Shown: in pieces, positions 20,001 to 24,591 of the stretch
How the letters are laid out: each line of letters begins with the position of its first letter
Position numbering within the stretch: position 1 is the first letter of the stretch
Source: Candidatus Hydrogenedentota bacterium
GTDB taxonomy: Bacteria; UBA8481; J006
Length of the DNA stretch: 31,187 nucleotides
Assembly (NCBI GenBank): GCA_003697085.1
Contig: RFFU01000089.1
Location: 1-31,187, forward strand
Reading direction: 5' to 3'
Position numbers and translations under genes: made by a program
Notes under the pieces: model-generated
The model's database searches: none
What the model saw: the letters and a program-made list of their open reading frames with translations, nothing else
What the model was told of the DNA's origin: nothing

Positions 20001-20340
20001 CCCGCTTACCAAGGCGCAGGGGCGGCAGAGTTTCTTCGAGCAATTGGCCAACACCTACAAGGAGATCAACCATGGCGGGGATTCGACGAAACTGGCAGGG
20101 AAGGGTGCGAAGTATTTCCTCCGGGCGCTGGATGCCGCCAGGATCGCCGGCGTCGATCTGCGGCCCCTGAGCGAGATCGTGAAACGGACGGTCGAGATCG
20201 AATCGGTGAGGAGCAAGACGGCGGAGCTGAAAGATGTGCTGGAGAGGTATTACGGGCCGGACGGCGGCAAGGCCTATCTCGAAGATCTCGACAAAGCCTA
20301 CCAGGACCTGACCCGAAGGATTGTGGAGGTATCCTCGTAG
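11056..20340 (+). CDS. Giant exported coiled-coil protein with C-terminal nucleotidyltransferase-like domain
   Basis: I do not recognise the whole 3,094-residue protein. It begins with a signal peptide (about 1-26, hydrophobic core F-L-L-L-L-L-F), then an Ala/Ser/Pro-rich segment. Two small beta-rich Cys-bounded modules follow (C86/C130 and C292/C315), set apart by a Pro/Ser linker. Residues about 325-840 are mostly charged coiled coil with clear heptads (E-E-R-D-K-I-D-E-E-Q-D-K-L). A glycine-zipper-like hydrophobic patch lies at about 853-884. More coiled coil and low-complexity linkers run to about 1400, then a helical, TPR-like solenoid to about 2300. An Ala-rich hydrophobic helical block (about 2465-2660) precedes a nucleotidyltransferase signature: G2747-S2748, D2754-Y-D2756 and L-D2795-V-N-F. 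Helical residues continue to the end. The architecture (signal, stalk, hydrophobic block, enzymatic tip) resembles large effectors or polymorphic toxins, but a structural cell-surface role is equally possible. The frame is intact with no internal stop. Confidence 0.85.
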   Translation: MDKNPFRTFLLLLLFPVGALLSASSAVPAAATRVTPSPTGTAVSGAAAAAAPVSGIAGSAVAAPGSSRTSPGAGIEATGSSSAEPCLTGLTVTNSSPYTVDLSVNGDGYSNGTTIPPGSSRRLRIPNLACIEILAVGRFAAAAASSYGYAAALKEKNRTPAYTPAASGSQSRWGADASGVAGRVADESRRAYEERKAREAEASSGSASSQPAEPTEEAPREEPPASQPASGSSGSAGPTTTSPPRPEVGYGPSGSAQPPASQSAAGAAGGPAVATGPHYPAGEGFRKRITLCGRDVSGGVTVAAGVVVSVSTGRCKEQRAESRGGDEEDLDEALLAEIQEAKDEEDKKFDEELEKLEKDLEGEKEHIDKERERRKKHPARERNARERQRLDDERKDLDEERDKIDEEQDKLDQADEDDDALDKNLREKEQKIRRSGDPNCQSPPCREIKEQKRKLYQRRQQRLKQRSKLAKKIQDFNRRARDWEKRNADLENRLDRGEGLTKKEWKARMKRKKAEEMRRKWDEMYRRFWKLDEKVRHKKPMTPKEQEEYRNIRRTLKKNGGVHGVEKKVRALEIDARKAAKELVKEDGGTFEDWDGFFQRTSLSATGKPGGFDGRSWSRMTNKDLKKQSDRLGKSLEKVKNARARIGKGGEQPPDLHDGLDRLDKTRARIDGIKKKFEALKKESAKLGRDAYDLKKRLDNPSRRTPGARQRLERARRLHRPKEEIDRLEREVRRLEREVRDSERKKRALQRKRAALEDDYRRAVDDYNFDRFDAAADQAHNAVGEYNRSFGSAINPDGSVNRSELARRARAFEKAAGELQRQQARLQNLERVSAGLKKGIRAAGVVESPSVAGSGSAVAAGAGGAVAGGITGAAIGAGVAKEWGKAEANERIAAVRRIREEQQRAQVRRDAAVEELKKQGFEVELDDKEKLKITKAPRWAGLYAAGLKRQRAKAAARPAAKEKPAGAAVGVVAGVSGAGSGGGIAAASGAVAGAAEGGGAASGTVSPNGRGRDPVPAAPIAPRRTGILPAGGVEANPAGERGTAGSGLGGGDITVAEEGKERPQETEQERIERIRREMQKRQQEAEELARAYREGGFEKWHETRNRLRKREIEELSSEENLVPAKKKRLEELLRLQAREELRQRDEKIRRKRQAEFWGKWAEVALPRWSRTSPEERRMVEGAREKERESLKIETIERRKRLLERNRQQLKELLGAAASKKRDAREGEAKSGVPPEIPATPSTEELVEKRIAELDREARNLEVKRALLRQRVGGEHPKEIDRKHLEALAPQAEELYGQLAAYRAVQKRLKEERMRRATAKAEEIREEESQARKGPAAGGIYDYGLIQRASEIARKWLAQEGRKGRAEEPGRAGGEGTAETDEAGRGRTGPDPELGASVARAPAGEASDDPRRVAITPEKLVRRVTRVTLEEKLGGSEATRVILPDLLGRWARKFGAAGILEIFDRTLDALPKEKRTALGFLEAFLERLADVSGEKKTAARLAHLLLLKQIASDAELAAKFGVGEKTAGALEQRLNSRARNLAREYSGKAREADARGDVTGELEALSGLLALDGMGLGTEEPGPILRRIEALQKRLEKRLAGRETVEKPEELLRGLEGVAVTLGRWASAASREKANEKRVAALERLLENARLQKSIASRAEAEKPGMQSRFLEAVSREARLLLALGRVAEAYEVLRGVEGAGEAQRRRLAKDRAMILKLARRLYPRFDDAARETLGDPEAIRIERRKALEEWLKLERDTGVGSALAVELARSYAQDELREQARQVLDRARKRFGGNVILEGERLALDLAELPENERAGGIENLIGSVPPALRAGALAIALRRLSEDASPETLERFAKEVRELPAIPEADRSRLRLQAELARLDALRARAGQEGNDRKLRDAIEAIRAGSRGLPKEIADAVEKALRGAEAELDEAAAAERAVREGKPPKEGWIGLARGALRSGRIELAAGALEKELERIEEYDDWKEAERHYTEILRLLRLVRARRDAAVGSEENRKRLQAFLDSVGEKLDADLEEVLGQHFKAAGRLAVNLYEKKRQWEADEVRKSTYERYRRSYYDALDRMRRFARLRAAALLERLADDAARRKRLAELLEERDAYVREVLDGINSSFAGQGEAVEEGERRKSLERALGELNGARAWRDGVRDLMLARAGKGKIERWIRTDRVSKTPLEWELFDLDIRLNGSSLYEKKTYGVRGRWRGASGWRKFGELAGSDKDRQRDLRIYEDEIAYLERRRFELVMENPHLSKEEKRELYAGILEQEARRWKKAGESVSPLLLPELTGLGEAEKALAKEQFASVEKMRLGWLKEDLEAARNADDPQRAFEALVRLRDAALAGEIETYVDYLELPWYKRGPVRGARIGLWGGETAKELERVTADVARLDAVLLRAAYRPVAELSSADRSFLEERGFIENGRYVLPKEIKIRPTRVASELADEGTLGTIDKYLNAVTAAELVATVVLPGGVSSRLAAGAFERAALRELIEKEGLDFTLRNAARYLATREGAKWLAAWGAERAVEAALFTGLSRSARTALNPELLLDDRQWTLEAIGGEYLHNLAVLSALQITGAGANAAKEALGKALGSRLESAAARELFRAATGAAEIGGEAAVLTGLQGLVEKNGISREDFVGNLVTVALLKAFPSGAEPEGFRPELSRTVRAMERYNRWLDKEYLPTRRLIERFGGNWNAIRDAYRKGKISEQEMRGVFELRKRIIDDLAAEIVEELGGKVSAFGSDNLTSDYDLSFYGPKAELAVILFNARFKARWSRASEIGGKESATRLDVNFYTNPVFDAFQGGRDDAFHQDGFAHMAARKYLTAEQWEAYKRNVLESTKEAMRNRVREQLAEIENRVAEANARISAMEKRLAEEVREAGSEPDAEDIGWAARNRLYEESLREIIRLKELYEQASGGDREALAQKLRAAQSTALFFAAEAYQTEAAIKHVVFTIQAAGRKVTVESLLAKDPPELSIPLTKAQGRQSFFEQLANTYKEINHGGDSTKLAGKGAKYFLRALDAARIAGVDLRPLSEIVKRTVEIESVRSKTAELKDVLERYYGPDGGKAYLEDLDKAYQDLTRRIVEVSS
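20263..20332 (+). repeat. P5 element at the 3' end of the giant gene
   Basis: The last codons of the giant gene (core 20290-20331, encoding DKAYQDLTRRIVEV) recur in diverged form at 20633-20674, 21927-21968 and 23353-23394. The longer match between this copy and 23326-23394 is roughly three-quarters identical by eye over about 70 bp. All four copies have the same orientation. Confidence 0.75.
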
Positions 20341-20725
20341 GCGGCCGGTAGGTGACCCGTGGGAAAGGGGCGTGATCCCCGGGAGCGCAGGCATCCTGCC
20401 TGCAAGGATGGAGAGACAGGTGTTGGAGGCAGGACTGGAGCGCAGGTTCTCCAACCTGCGGAACACCAATCAGCCCCCTGTCATTCCGAGCAGGGCGAAG
20501 CCCGACATCCCACTGTCATTCCGAGCGAGGCGGCGCGGAGCGACTCTCTCAATGTCATTCCGAGGGGGCCGAAGGCCGACGAGGAATCCCCCAGGAGTGT
20601 TGACCTGCCCCTCCCGCGGGATACCCCGCGGCGGAAAGGCCTACCGGCACCTGACCCAAAGAATCGTGAAAGTATTATTAATTGAACATCAAATTGACAA
20701 AATGCAAGAATGACACCGAAAACCT
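20341..20725. repeat. Repeat region between giant gene and vapC, including composite repeat P5-P4 copy 1
   Basis: No gene is supported. About 20384-20406 is a P2 hairpin in reverse (GCAGGCATCCTGCCTGC), and 20437-20460 a P1 hairpin in reverse (GCAGGTTCTCCAACCTGC). From 20477 to about 20594 are three head-to-tail P3 units, each starting TGTCATTCCGAG. Positions 20633-20674 are P5 and 20678-20717 are P4, whose core ends TGCAAGAATGACACC. P4 stops only 8 bp from the vapC stop codon on the other strand. Confidence 0.7.
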
Positions 20726-21142
20726 CTACTCCCGAACGATATCGACCTTTTCTCCAAGTTTGACGACCCAGGGCGTCGTGGTGCGTTCCGCTGTCAGGAG
20801 GGGAACGTCCAATTTCAGCGCCAGGCTGATGTAAACGGAGTCGTAAACCGTCGCGCCGTATTCCATCGCCGTTGACAAAACCGTTTCTCGGTTCGGGGCA
20901 ATGACCTCCAGCGGTGCCGCAAGATGCGTATCGTAAATCTCCAGCGCCAATTCCCGATCCAGTTCTCCGCGACGAACGTACGTCCGCAGGACATTCCCAA
21001 TTTCCCAATAATGAAGTTCCGGAACGATAAAACGTACACGCTGATCGAGGAACCTTTTCCGCCATTCTCTCGCCGCCATGGAGAATCTTTCGGGAAGATA
21101 CCACGCAATTGCGACCGAAGCGTCCAGGATGCGGTCGATCAT
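20726..21142 (-). CDS. vapC: VapC-type PIN-domain toxin
   Basis: VapC toxins are PIN-domain ribonucleases that cut tRNA or rRNA when their antitoxin is lost. The 138-residue product has the PIN acidic set: D7 in I-L-D-A-S-V, E47 in Y-W-E-I-G-N, D101 in V-Y-D-S-V-Y-I, and E119 in L-L-T-A-E-R, where Asp is more usual. It therefore looks catalytically intact, with one conservative change. The ATG overlaps the upstream vapB stop (ATGA), the standard antitoxin-toxin coupling. A P4 repeat abuts its 3' end. The pair is convergent with the giant gene and could stabilise the surrounding repeat-rich island. The RNA target cannot be inferred. Confidence 0.92.
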   Translation of the reverse strand: MIDRILDASVAIAWYLPERFSMAAREWRKRFLDQRVRFIVPELHYWEIGNVLRTYVRRGELDRELALEIYDTHLAAPLEVIAPNRETVLSTAMEYGATVYDSVYISLALKLDVPLLTAERTTTPWVVKLGEKVDIVRE

Positions 21143-21378
21143 CGCCGAAGACGGTCAGCCCGCAAAACGGAACCAGGACTCTCCCGTAACTTCAGCTCCG
21201 CCAGTTTTCTGTCGAGTTCCTGGACACGACGGGCATATGTCGCCCGCCGAACCTCGCGATCCTTGACCGCGACGAAGGTTCGAAGCGCCTCCTCGATCAG
21301 CCCCTTCTTGGTTCGGCTGGAAGAATACTTCATCGCCTCCGAAATCAATTCGTCGTTGATAACGATATTCGTTCTCAT
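21139..21378 (-). CDS. vapB: VapB-family antitoxin
   Basis: This is the antitoxin of the pair, expected to bind VapC and to repress its own promoter through an N-terminal ribbon-helix-helix. The 79-residue product begins MRTNIVINDELISEA, the classic start of this VapB family, with a beta strand and two helices (residues 1-40). It then has a charged C-terminal helix and tail (R-V-Q-E-L-D-R-K-L-A-E-L-K) that would wrap the toxin. The ATG at 21378 fits the family start. The frame is open for another 200 codons upstream, but that stretch reads through a CT-microsatellite and low-complexity sequence and is not counted as coding. No Shine-Dalgarno is seen before the ATG. Confidence 0.9.
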   Translation of the reverse strand: MRTNIVINDELISEAMKYSSSRTKKGLIEEALRTFVAVKDREVRRATYARRVQELDRKLAELKLRESPGSVLRADRLRR

Positions 21379-21385
21379 ACATATT

Positions 21386-21413
21386 ACCATACACATAGAG
21401 TATTCTTTGTCAA
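21386..21413 (-). promoter_or_regulatory. Candidate vapBC promoter
   Basis: On the minus strand a perfect -35 box TTGACA (21413-21408) is followed after 16 bp by TATGGT (21391-21386). TAATAT at 21386-21381 is an alternative -10 but with a 21-bp spacer. The predicted start lies next to the vapB ATG at 21378, suggesting a leaderless or nearly leaderless mRNA. Confidence 0.5.
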
Positions 21414-21475
21414 GATTCACGCTTTCGTGACGCGCGAATGGCCGAAAAATCAGGTGCTTTTTGCCGAACCAAGTC

Positions 21476-21518
<43 letters not shown>

Positions 21519-21968
21519 GGAAGACCCGCACACGAACTGGCCAACCGAAAGGAGAATCTCCATGAACCCGTTTTCGCAGCCAAGATGCTGGTGTTTCCAG
21601 AAATTTCCGAGTTTCCCCATTTGGAGCGTTCTTCGGATAGCAGGAGGTAAAGAATACAGGTGAAGGGCAAGGGTAGGCGCATGGGATGGGAAAATCGTAA
21701 GGGCAACGGCATAGAGACGGGCGAGACCACGCCGGGACCGCCGCCTCCGTCGCGAATTTTTCCGCCCGTTTCAGATGCCATTCCGCCTCATCGTATCGGT
21801 TCTCCGCGCTTCGAGATTCGGATTCAATTCTACTTTTGGGGGGCAGGCGTTCCGGTGCGCCTATGCGCACGTCGCCTGTTCCCCCCCCCGCGAGGCCCCC
21901 GGAACCTCCATCAGGCGATTCGCCACGGAAAGGACTTCCGGAACGAGACCCAAAGAATCGTGGAAGTA

Positions 21969-22049
21969 CGGGAAGCCGTTTCATAAGGCTCCTTCCCCCT
22001 TGATATTGCAGGATTTCTGAGGCCGTAACGGTACTTATGAAACCGCTTC
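21969..22049. mobile_element. 81-bp MITE-like insertion with terminal inverted repeats
   Basis: Imperfect terminal inverted repeats AAGCCGTTTCATAAG (21973-21987) and CTTATGAAACCGCTT (22034-22048) match at 14 of 15 positions, and a little further outwards. The segment sits exactly between P5 and P4, which are adjacent in the copies at 20633-20717 and 23353-23437. It is flanked by TA on both sides (21967-21968 and 22050-22051), as expected for a TA-targeting (IS630/mariner-type) non-autonomous element. No transposase is encoded here. Confidence 0.5.
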
Positions 22050-22091
22050 TATTAATTGAACATCAAAATGACAAAATGTAAGAATGACACC
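22050..22091 (+). repeat. P4 element, copy 2
   Basis: This is a direct copy of the 40-bp P4 repeat, differing from copies 1 and 3 at about two positions (for example TGTAAGAATGACACC for TGCAAGAATGACACC). It ends 43 bp before the HTH antitoxin ATG and supplies an upstream in-frame ATG (22084) that I do not take as the start. Confidence 0.85.
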
Positions 22092-22099
22092 TTTTTTGC

Positions 22100-22134
22100 T
22101 TGACAGCGGGGAAGATACGGAACAAACTTGTTCC
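22100..22134 (+). promoter_or_regulatory. Promoter with overlapping palindromic operator for the HTH-nucleotidyltransferase operon
   Basis: A perfect TTGACA lies at 22100-22105. After 17 bp comes a poor -10 (CAAACT, 22123-22128). Over this -10, ending directly at the ATG of 22135, is a perfect inverted repeat GGAACAA-AC-TTGTTCC (22119-22134). A 16-bp dyad on the core promoter of a gene encoding an HTH protein is what autorepression by an antitoxin would need. The predicted transcript start would be at or near the ATG. Confidence 0.55.
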
Positions 22135-22608
22135 ATGGTCTCGTCAAGCGTAATGCCGGCTATCCAGGATCGGATCGTCCGTATGATGAAAAGGAAAAAA
22201 ATCTCGGTTTCTGAATTGGCAAGGCGGACCGGGCGGAAGCGCGAAGACGTGAGGCGGTCGCTGCGCTCACAACACGTCTGGAGGCTGGACCGGCTGCGGG
22301 ATTACGCGCGCGCGCTAGGTGTTCCGGCGTCGGAAATCTTCGAAGCCGAAGATTTTACGAACCTTGCCGGGCATTGTCGCTGGGACGATCGTCTCAGCAC
22401 TCCCGAGATCCGGCGGGCGCGTTTGGAAGGACCGGACCGCTACCGCGAGGTCGCCAGAATTCTCGAGGAGGTCCCGATGGACGAATACTGGTGCGACCTG
22501 GATTTCCGGCTACTCAATCGCCATTATCCCGAAATCAGACCCCATCTGGGGCGTTCGAGGTTTCTTTGGGACGCTATTCTGCCGTTATTGGCGGAGGCCG
22601 CGGAGTGA
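22135..22608 (+). CDS. XRE-type HTH protein, probable antitoxin
   Basis: This is a probable DNA-binding antitoxin and autoregulator. With the ATG at 22135 the product has 157 residues. Residues about 10-65 form a Cro/C1-type helix-turn-helix (K-K-I-S-V-S-E-L-A-R-R-T-G, then L-R-D-Y-A-R-A-L-G-V). The C-terminal part (W-D-D-R-L-S-T-P-E-I to the end) is charged, helical and not a family I can name; it may bind the toxin. I prefer this ATG because it directly follows the palindrome. The alternative ATG at 22084 lies within P4 and would put the operator inside the coding region; a later Met (22153) is also possible. The stop overlaps the GTG of the nucleotidyltransferase gene (GTGA), a typical toxin-antitoxin linkage. 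Confidence 0.8.
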   Translation: MVSSSVMPAIQDRIVRMMKRKKISVSELARRTGRKREDVRRSLRSQHVWRLDRLRDYARALGVPASEIFEAEDFTNLAGHCRWDDRLSTPEIRRARLEGPDRYREVARILEEVPMDEYWCDLDFRLLNRHYPEIRPHLGRSRFLWDAILPLLAEAAE

Positions 22609-23405
22609 GGGCTGCGTGGCGTGGGATCATCACACCTTTTATGAAGAGATTGTTGCTCGACCTCTCGACAGGGTTTCCGACGCTGACCTTCATCGGCGGC
22701 ACGGCGCTTGCGGAGTTCTATCTCGGTCATCGGTACAGCGAAGACCTGGACTTCGCATCGCCGTCTCTGGCCGCCATTGATCATCTCGAAGGGCCGCTCG
22801 AGGCGCTTCTGAAGGGCAAGGGACTGAGCCTCTCGGTCTCTTTCCCCATCCGCGGCGCGGTCGTGGTTTACGTGAAGGATCCGGACAGCGGGGATTCCGT
22901 CAAGATCGAGTTTTCGACCAATCCGCACATTGTCGAGTCGGAGGTCCTGGTTATCGACGGCGTGCGGATCCCTTCCGCGGAACACCTGGCTGATCTGAAG
23001 TGGCGCGCGTTTCCTCGGCAGAAGATCAAGGATGTTTTCGATCTGGCTTCGCTGCGTGCGGCGGGTGTTGCGCAACCGTGGCCTCCCGCGGTCACCTTCG
23101 CGGCACCGGCGCTTGCCGCGGCTCAAAGAATGCTTGCCGGCTGGGCCGCGTCGTTGCCGGAAAAACCCGGCTGGTTTCCAGGAACGGACGCCCGGTGGGA
23201 GGAGAAAGTCGGAGAGATGACCACATTTCTCGAGGAGTTCAGCAACGAAGCGGTGCGCTACTTGACGGCGCATAACCGCGTCGCGGATCAGACGGGGACC
23301 GCTTCCGGGGCGGCCCGAGATTCACGGCGGCAACGCCTGCCTCGAAGTCCTCGACAAGGCGTACCAGGATCGAACCCGAAGAAACGTGAAGGTAACATTA
23401 GTTGA
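22605..23405 (+). CDS. AbiEii/AbiGii-type nucleotidyltransferase, probable toxin
   Basis: AbiEii (DUF1814) proteins are nucleotidyltransferases that act as type IV or related toxins and in phage abortive infection; some members modify tRNA ends. The 266-residue product shows the family start T-F-I-G-G-T-A-L-A (G31, G32), the acidic pair in Y-S-E-D-L-D-F (D47, D49), a third carboxylate in V-K-I-E-F (E102), and the fourth motif D-L-K-W-R-A-F ... K-D-V-F-D-L. The GTG at 22605 overlaps the antitoxin stop. The last roughly 25 codons read through a P5-P4 repeat out of its peptide frame, so the natural C-terminus has probably been replaced. The stop overlaps the TTG of the next gene. The usual AbiEi winged-helix partner is replaced by an XRE-type protein. 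Confidence 0.85.
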   Translation: MRAAWRGIITPFMKRLLLDLSTGFPTLTFIGGTALAEFYLGHRYSEDLDFASPSLAAIDHLEGPLEALLKGKGLSLSVSFPIRGAVVVYVKDPDSGDSVKIEFSTNPHIVESEVLVIDGVRIPSAEHLADLKWRAFPRQKIKDVFDLASLRAAGVAQPWPPAVTFAAPALAAAQRMLAGWAASLPEKPGWFPGTDARWEEKVGEMTTFLEEFSNEAVRYLTAHNRVADQTGTASGAARDSRRQRLPRSPRQGVPGSNPKKREGNIS

Positions 23406-23437
23406 ACATCAAATTGACAAAATGCAAGAATGACACC
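23326..23437 (+). repeat. Composite repeat P5-P4, copy 3
   Basis: P5 (23326-23394) matches the 3' end of the giant gene, and P4 (23396-23437) matches copy 1 at 39 of 40 positions. The copy forms the 3' end of the nucleotidyltransferase gene and the 5' end of the glycosidase gene. Confidence 0.85.
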
Positions 23438-24559
23438 TTTTTCTTGGTGGTTGTGCTTTGTATCGGATGCGGGGGAGGGAGAATTGCCGCCGACACCTCC
23501 GGGGTGACAAAGACGCCGCGGCAGAAGGCGTCGGTGTCCGATCGGTCCGAGACTTCGGCGCGAAGGTTTCTCTTCGGGGTCAACCTTGCTCACGTTCACC
23601 GGCGCGGGCACGGCTACGGTTCGGTCGTTAGTCGCAAGGTGAAGGTTCGTCTGAAGCAGATGGGGTTCAACGCGGTCGCGATAACTCCGTTCGGCTATCA
23701 GAGTTCAGCGACTGCGGACGAGATATTCGGATACGGAGACGTCAAGGGGAAGACGGAATTCTTTTCCGGTACCGATCCCACGATGACGGACGAGGACATC
23801 ATCAGAGAGGCGAAGGATGCTCACGAATTGGGATTGGTCGTGGTGCTCAAACCTCAGATCTGGTCGCGGGATTTTTGGGGCGGTGTCGAGTGGCACGGAA
23901 CGATTCGGCAGAAGACGCGGGCCGCGCACCGGCGCTGGTGGGAGAGTTATCGATCCTTCGTCCTTGCGGAAGCCCGCCTGGCGCGCCGGGCCGAGGTCGA
24001 ATGGCTGGTGATCGGAACGGAACTGGTGAAGATGACCGAGGGCGATGCAAGGCGGTGGAGGAACCTGGCGCGGGAAATCCGCAAGGTTTATCCAGGCCGG
24101 CTCACCTACGCCGCGCACTGGGACGGTGAATTCGAGAGAATCGGGTTTTGGGAGGTGCTGGACGGGATCGGCGTCAACGCCTATTTCCCCCTCGAGGCTC
24201 CGGACACCGCGTCGGTTCCGGATCTCGTTCGGGCCTGGCGACCGTATCAGGAGAGGCTGAGGAAGGTGTCCGAGGAATACGGCAAACCCGTCCTCTTTTT
24301 GGAGATCGGATACCAGGCGAACCGTGCCTGTTGGCGGAGACCGTGGGAATACGAAATCGATGATGAAAGCGAAGGGGATCAAGCGAAGGCCTACGAGGCC
24401 TTCTTTCGGGCATTCAAGGGAGAGCGGTTCTTCGCGGGGTTCTTTCTCTGGAAGGCCTTCACCGATCCGCGCGACCGCCAGGCGCGGGGGAGAGGCAAGT
24501 TCCGATTTCTCGGAACGCGCGCCGAAGAGATCATCAGGATGTATGGAAAGGCGGGCTGA
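23402..24559 (+). CDS. GH113-like glycoside hydrolase, probable lipoprotein
   Basis: GH113 enzymes are TIM-barrel retaining hydrolases, mostly beta-mannanases. The 385-residue product (TTG start) has a short hydrophobic segment F-F-L-V-V-V-L-C-I-G-C-G-G-G resembling a lipoprotein signal with C23, though -3 is not the usual Leu. The barrel starts at F-G-V-N-L-A-H (58-64). The likely acid/base is E207 in V-I-G-T-E-L and the nucleophile E301 in L-F-L-E-I-G-Y, both placed as in GH113. The first 12 codons (N-I-K-L-T-K-C-K-N-D) are supplied by P4, so the native start of this gene has been replaced or the signal peptide rebuilt from repeat sequence. The TTG overlaps the preceding stop (TTGA). A later start would lose the export signal. 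The substrate is unknown. Confidence 0.78.
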   Translation: MNIKLTKCKNDTFFLVVVLCIGCGGGRIAADTSGVTKTPRQKASVSDRSETSARRFLFGVNLAHVHRRGHGYGSVVSRKVKVRLKQMGFNAVAITPFGYQSSATADEIFGYGDVKGKTEFFSGTDPTMTDEDIIREAKDAHELGLVVVLKPQIWSRDFWGGVEWHGTIRQKTRAAHRRWWESYRSFVLAEARLARRAEVEWLVIGTELVKMTEGDARRWRNLAREIRKVYPGRLTYAAHWDGEFERIGFWEVLDGIGVNAYFPLEAPDTASVPDLVRAWRPYQERLRKVSEEYGKPVLFLEIGYQANRACWRRPWEYEIDDESEGDQAKAYEAFFRAFKGERFFAGFFLWKAFTDPRDRQARGRGKFRFLGTRAEEIIRMYGKAG

Positions 24560-24577
24560 ACCGGGGGAAACCGGTTG

Positions 24578-24591
24578 GAAACGGCCGTTTC
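24578..24591. terminator. Possible bidirectional terminator dyad
   Basis: A perfect 14-bp palindrome GAAACGGCCGTTTC lies in the 30-bp gap between two convergent genes and overlaps the stop of the reductase gene. A run of five A follows on the plus strand, giving a T-run before the dyad on the minus strand. The expected downstream T-tract is missing in either direction, so this is tentative. Confidence 0.3.

Noticed and set aside
22084-22134. An earlier ATG for the HTH antitoxin
   Set aside because: It lies in the P4 repeat and would place the promoter and palindrome inside the coding sequence.
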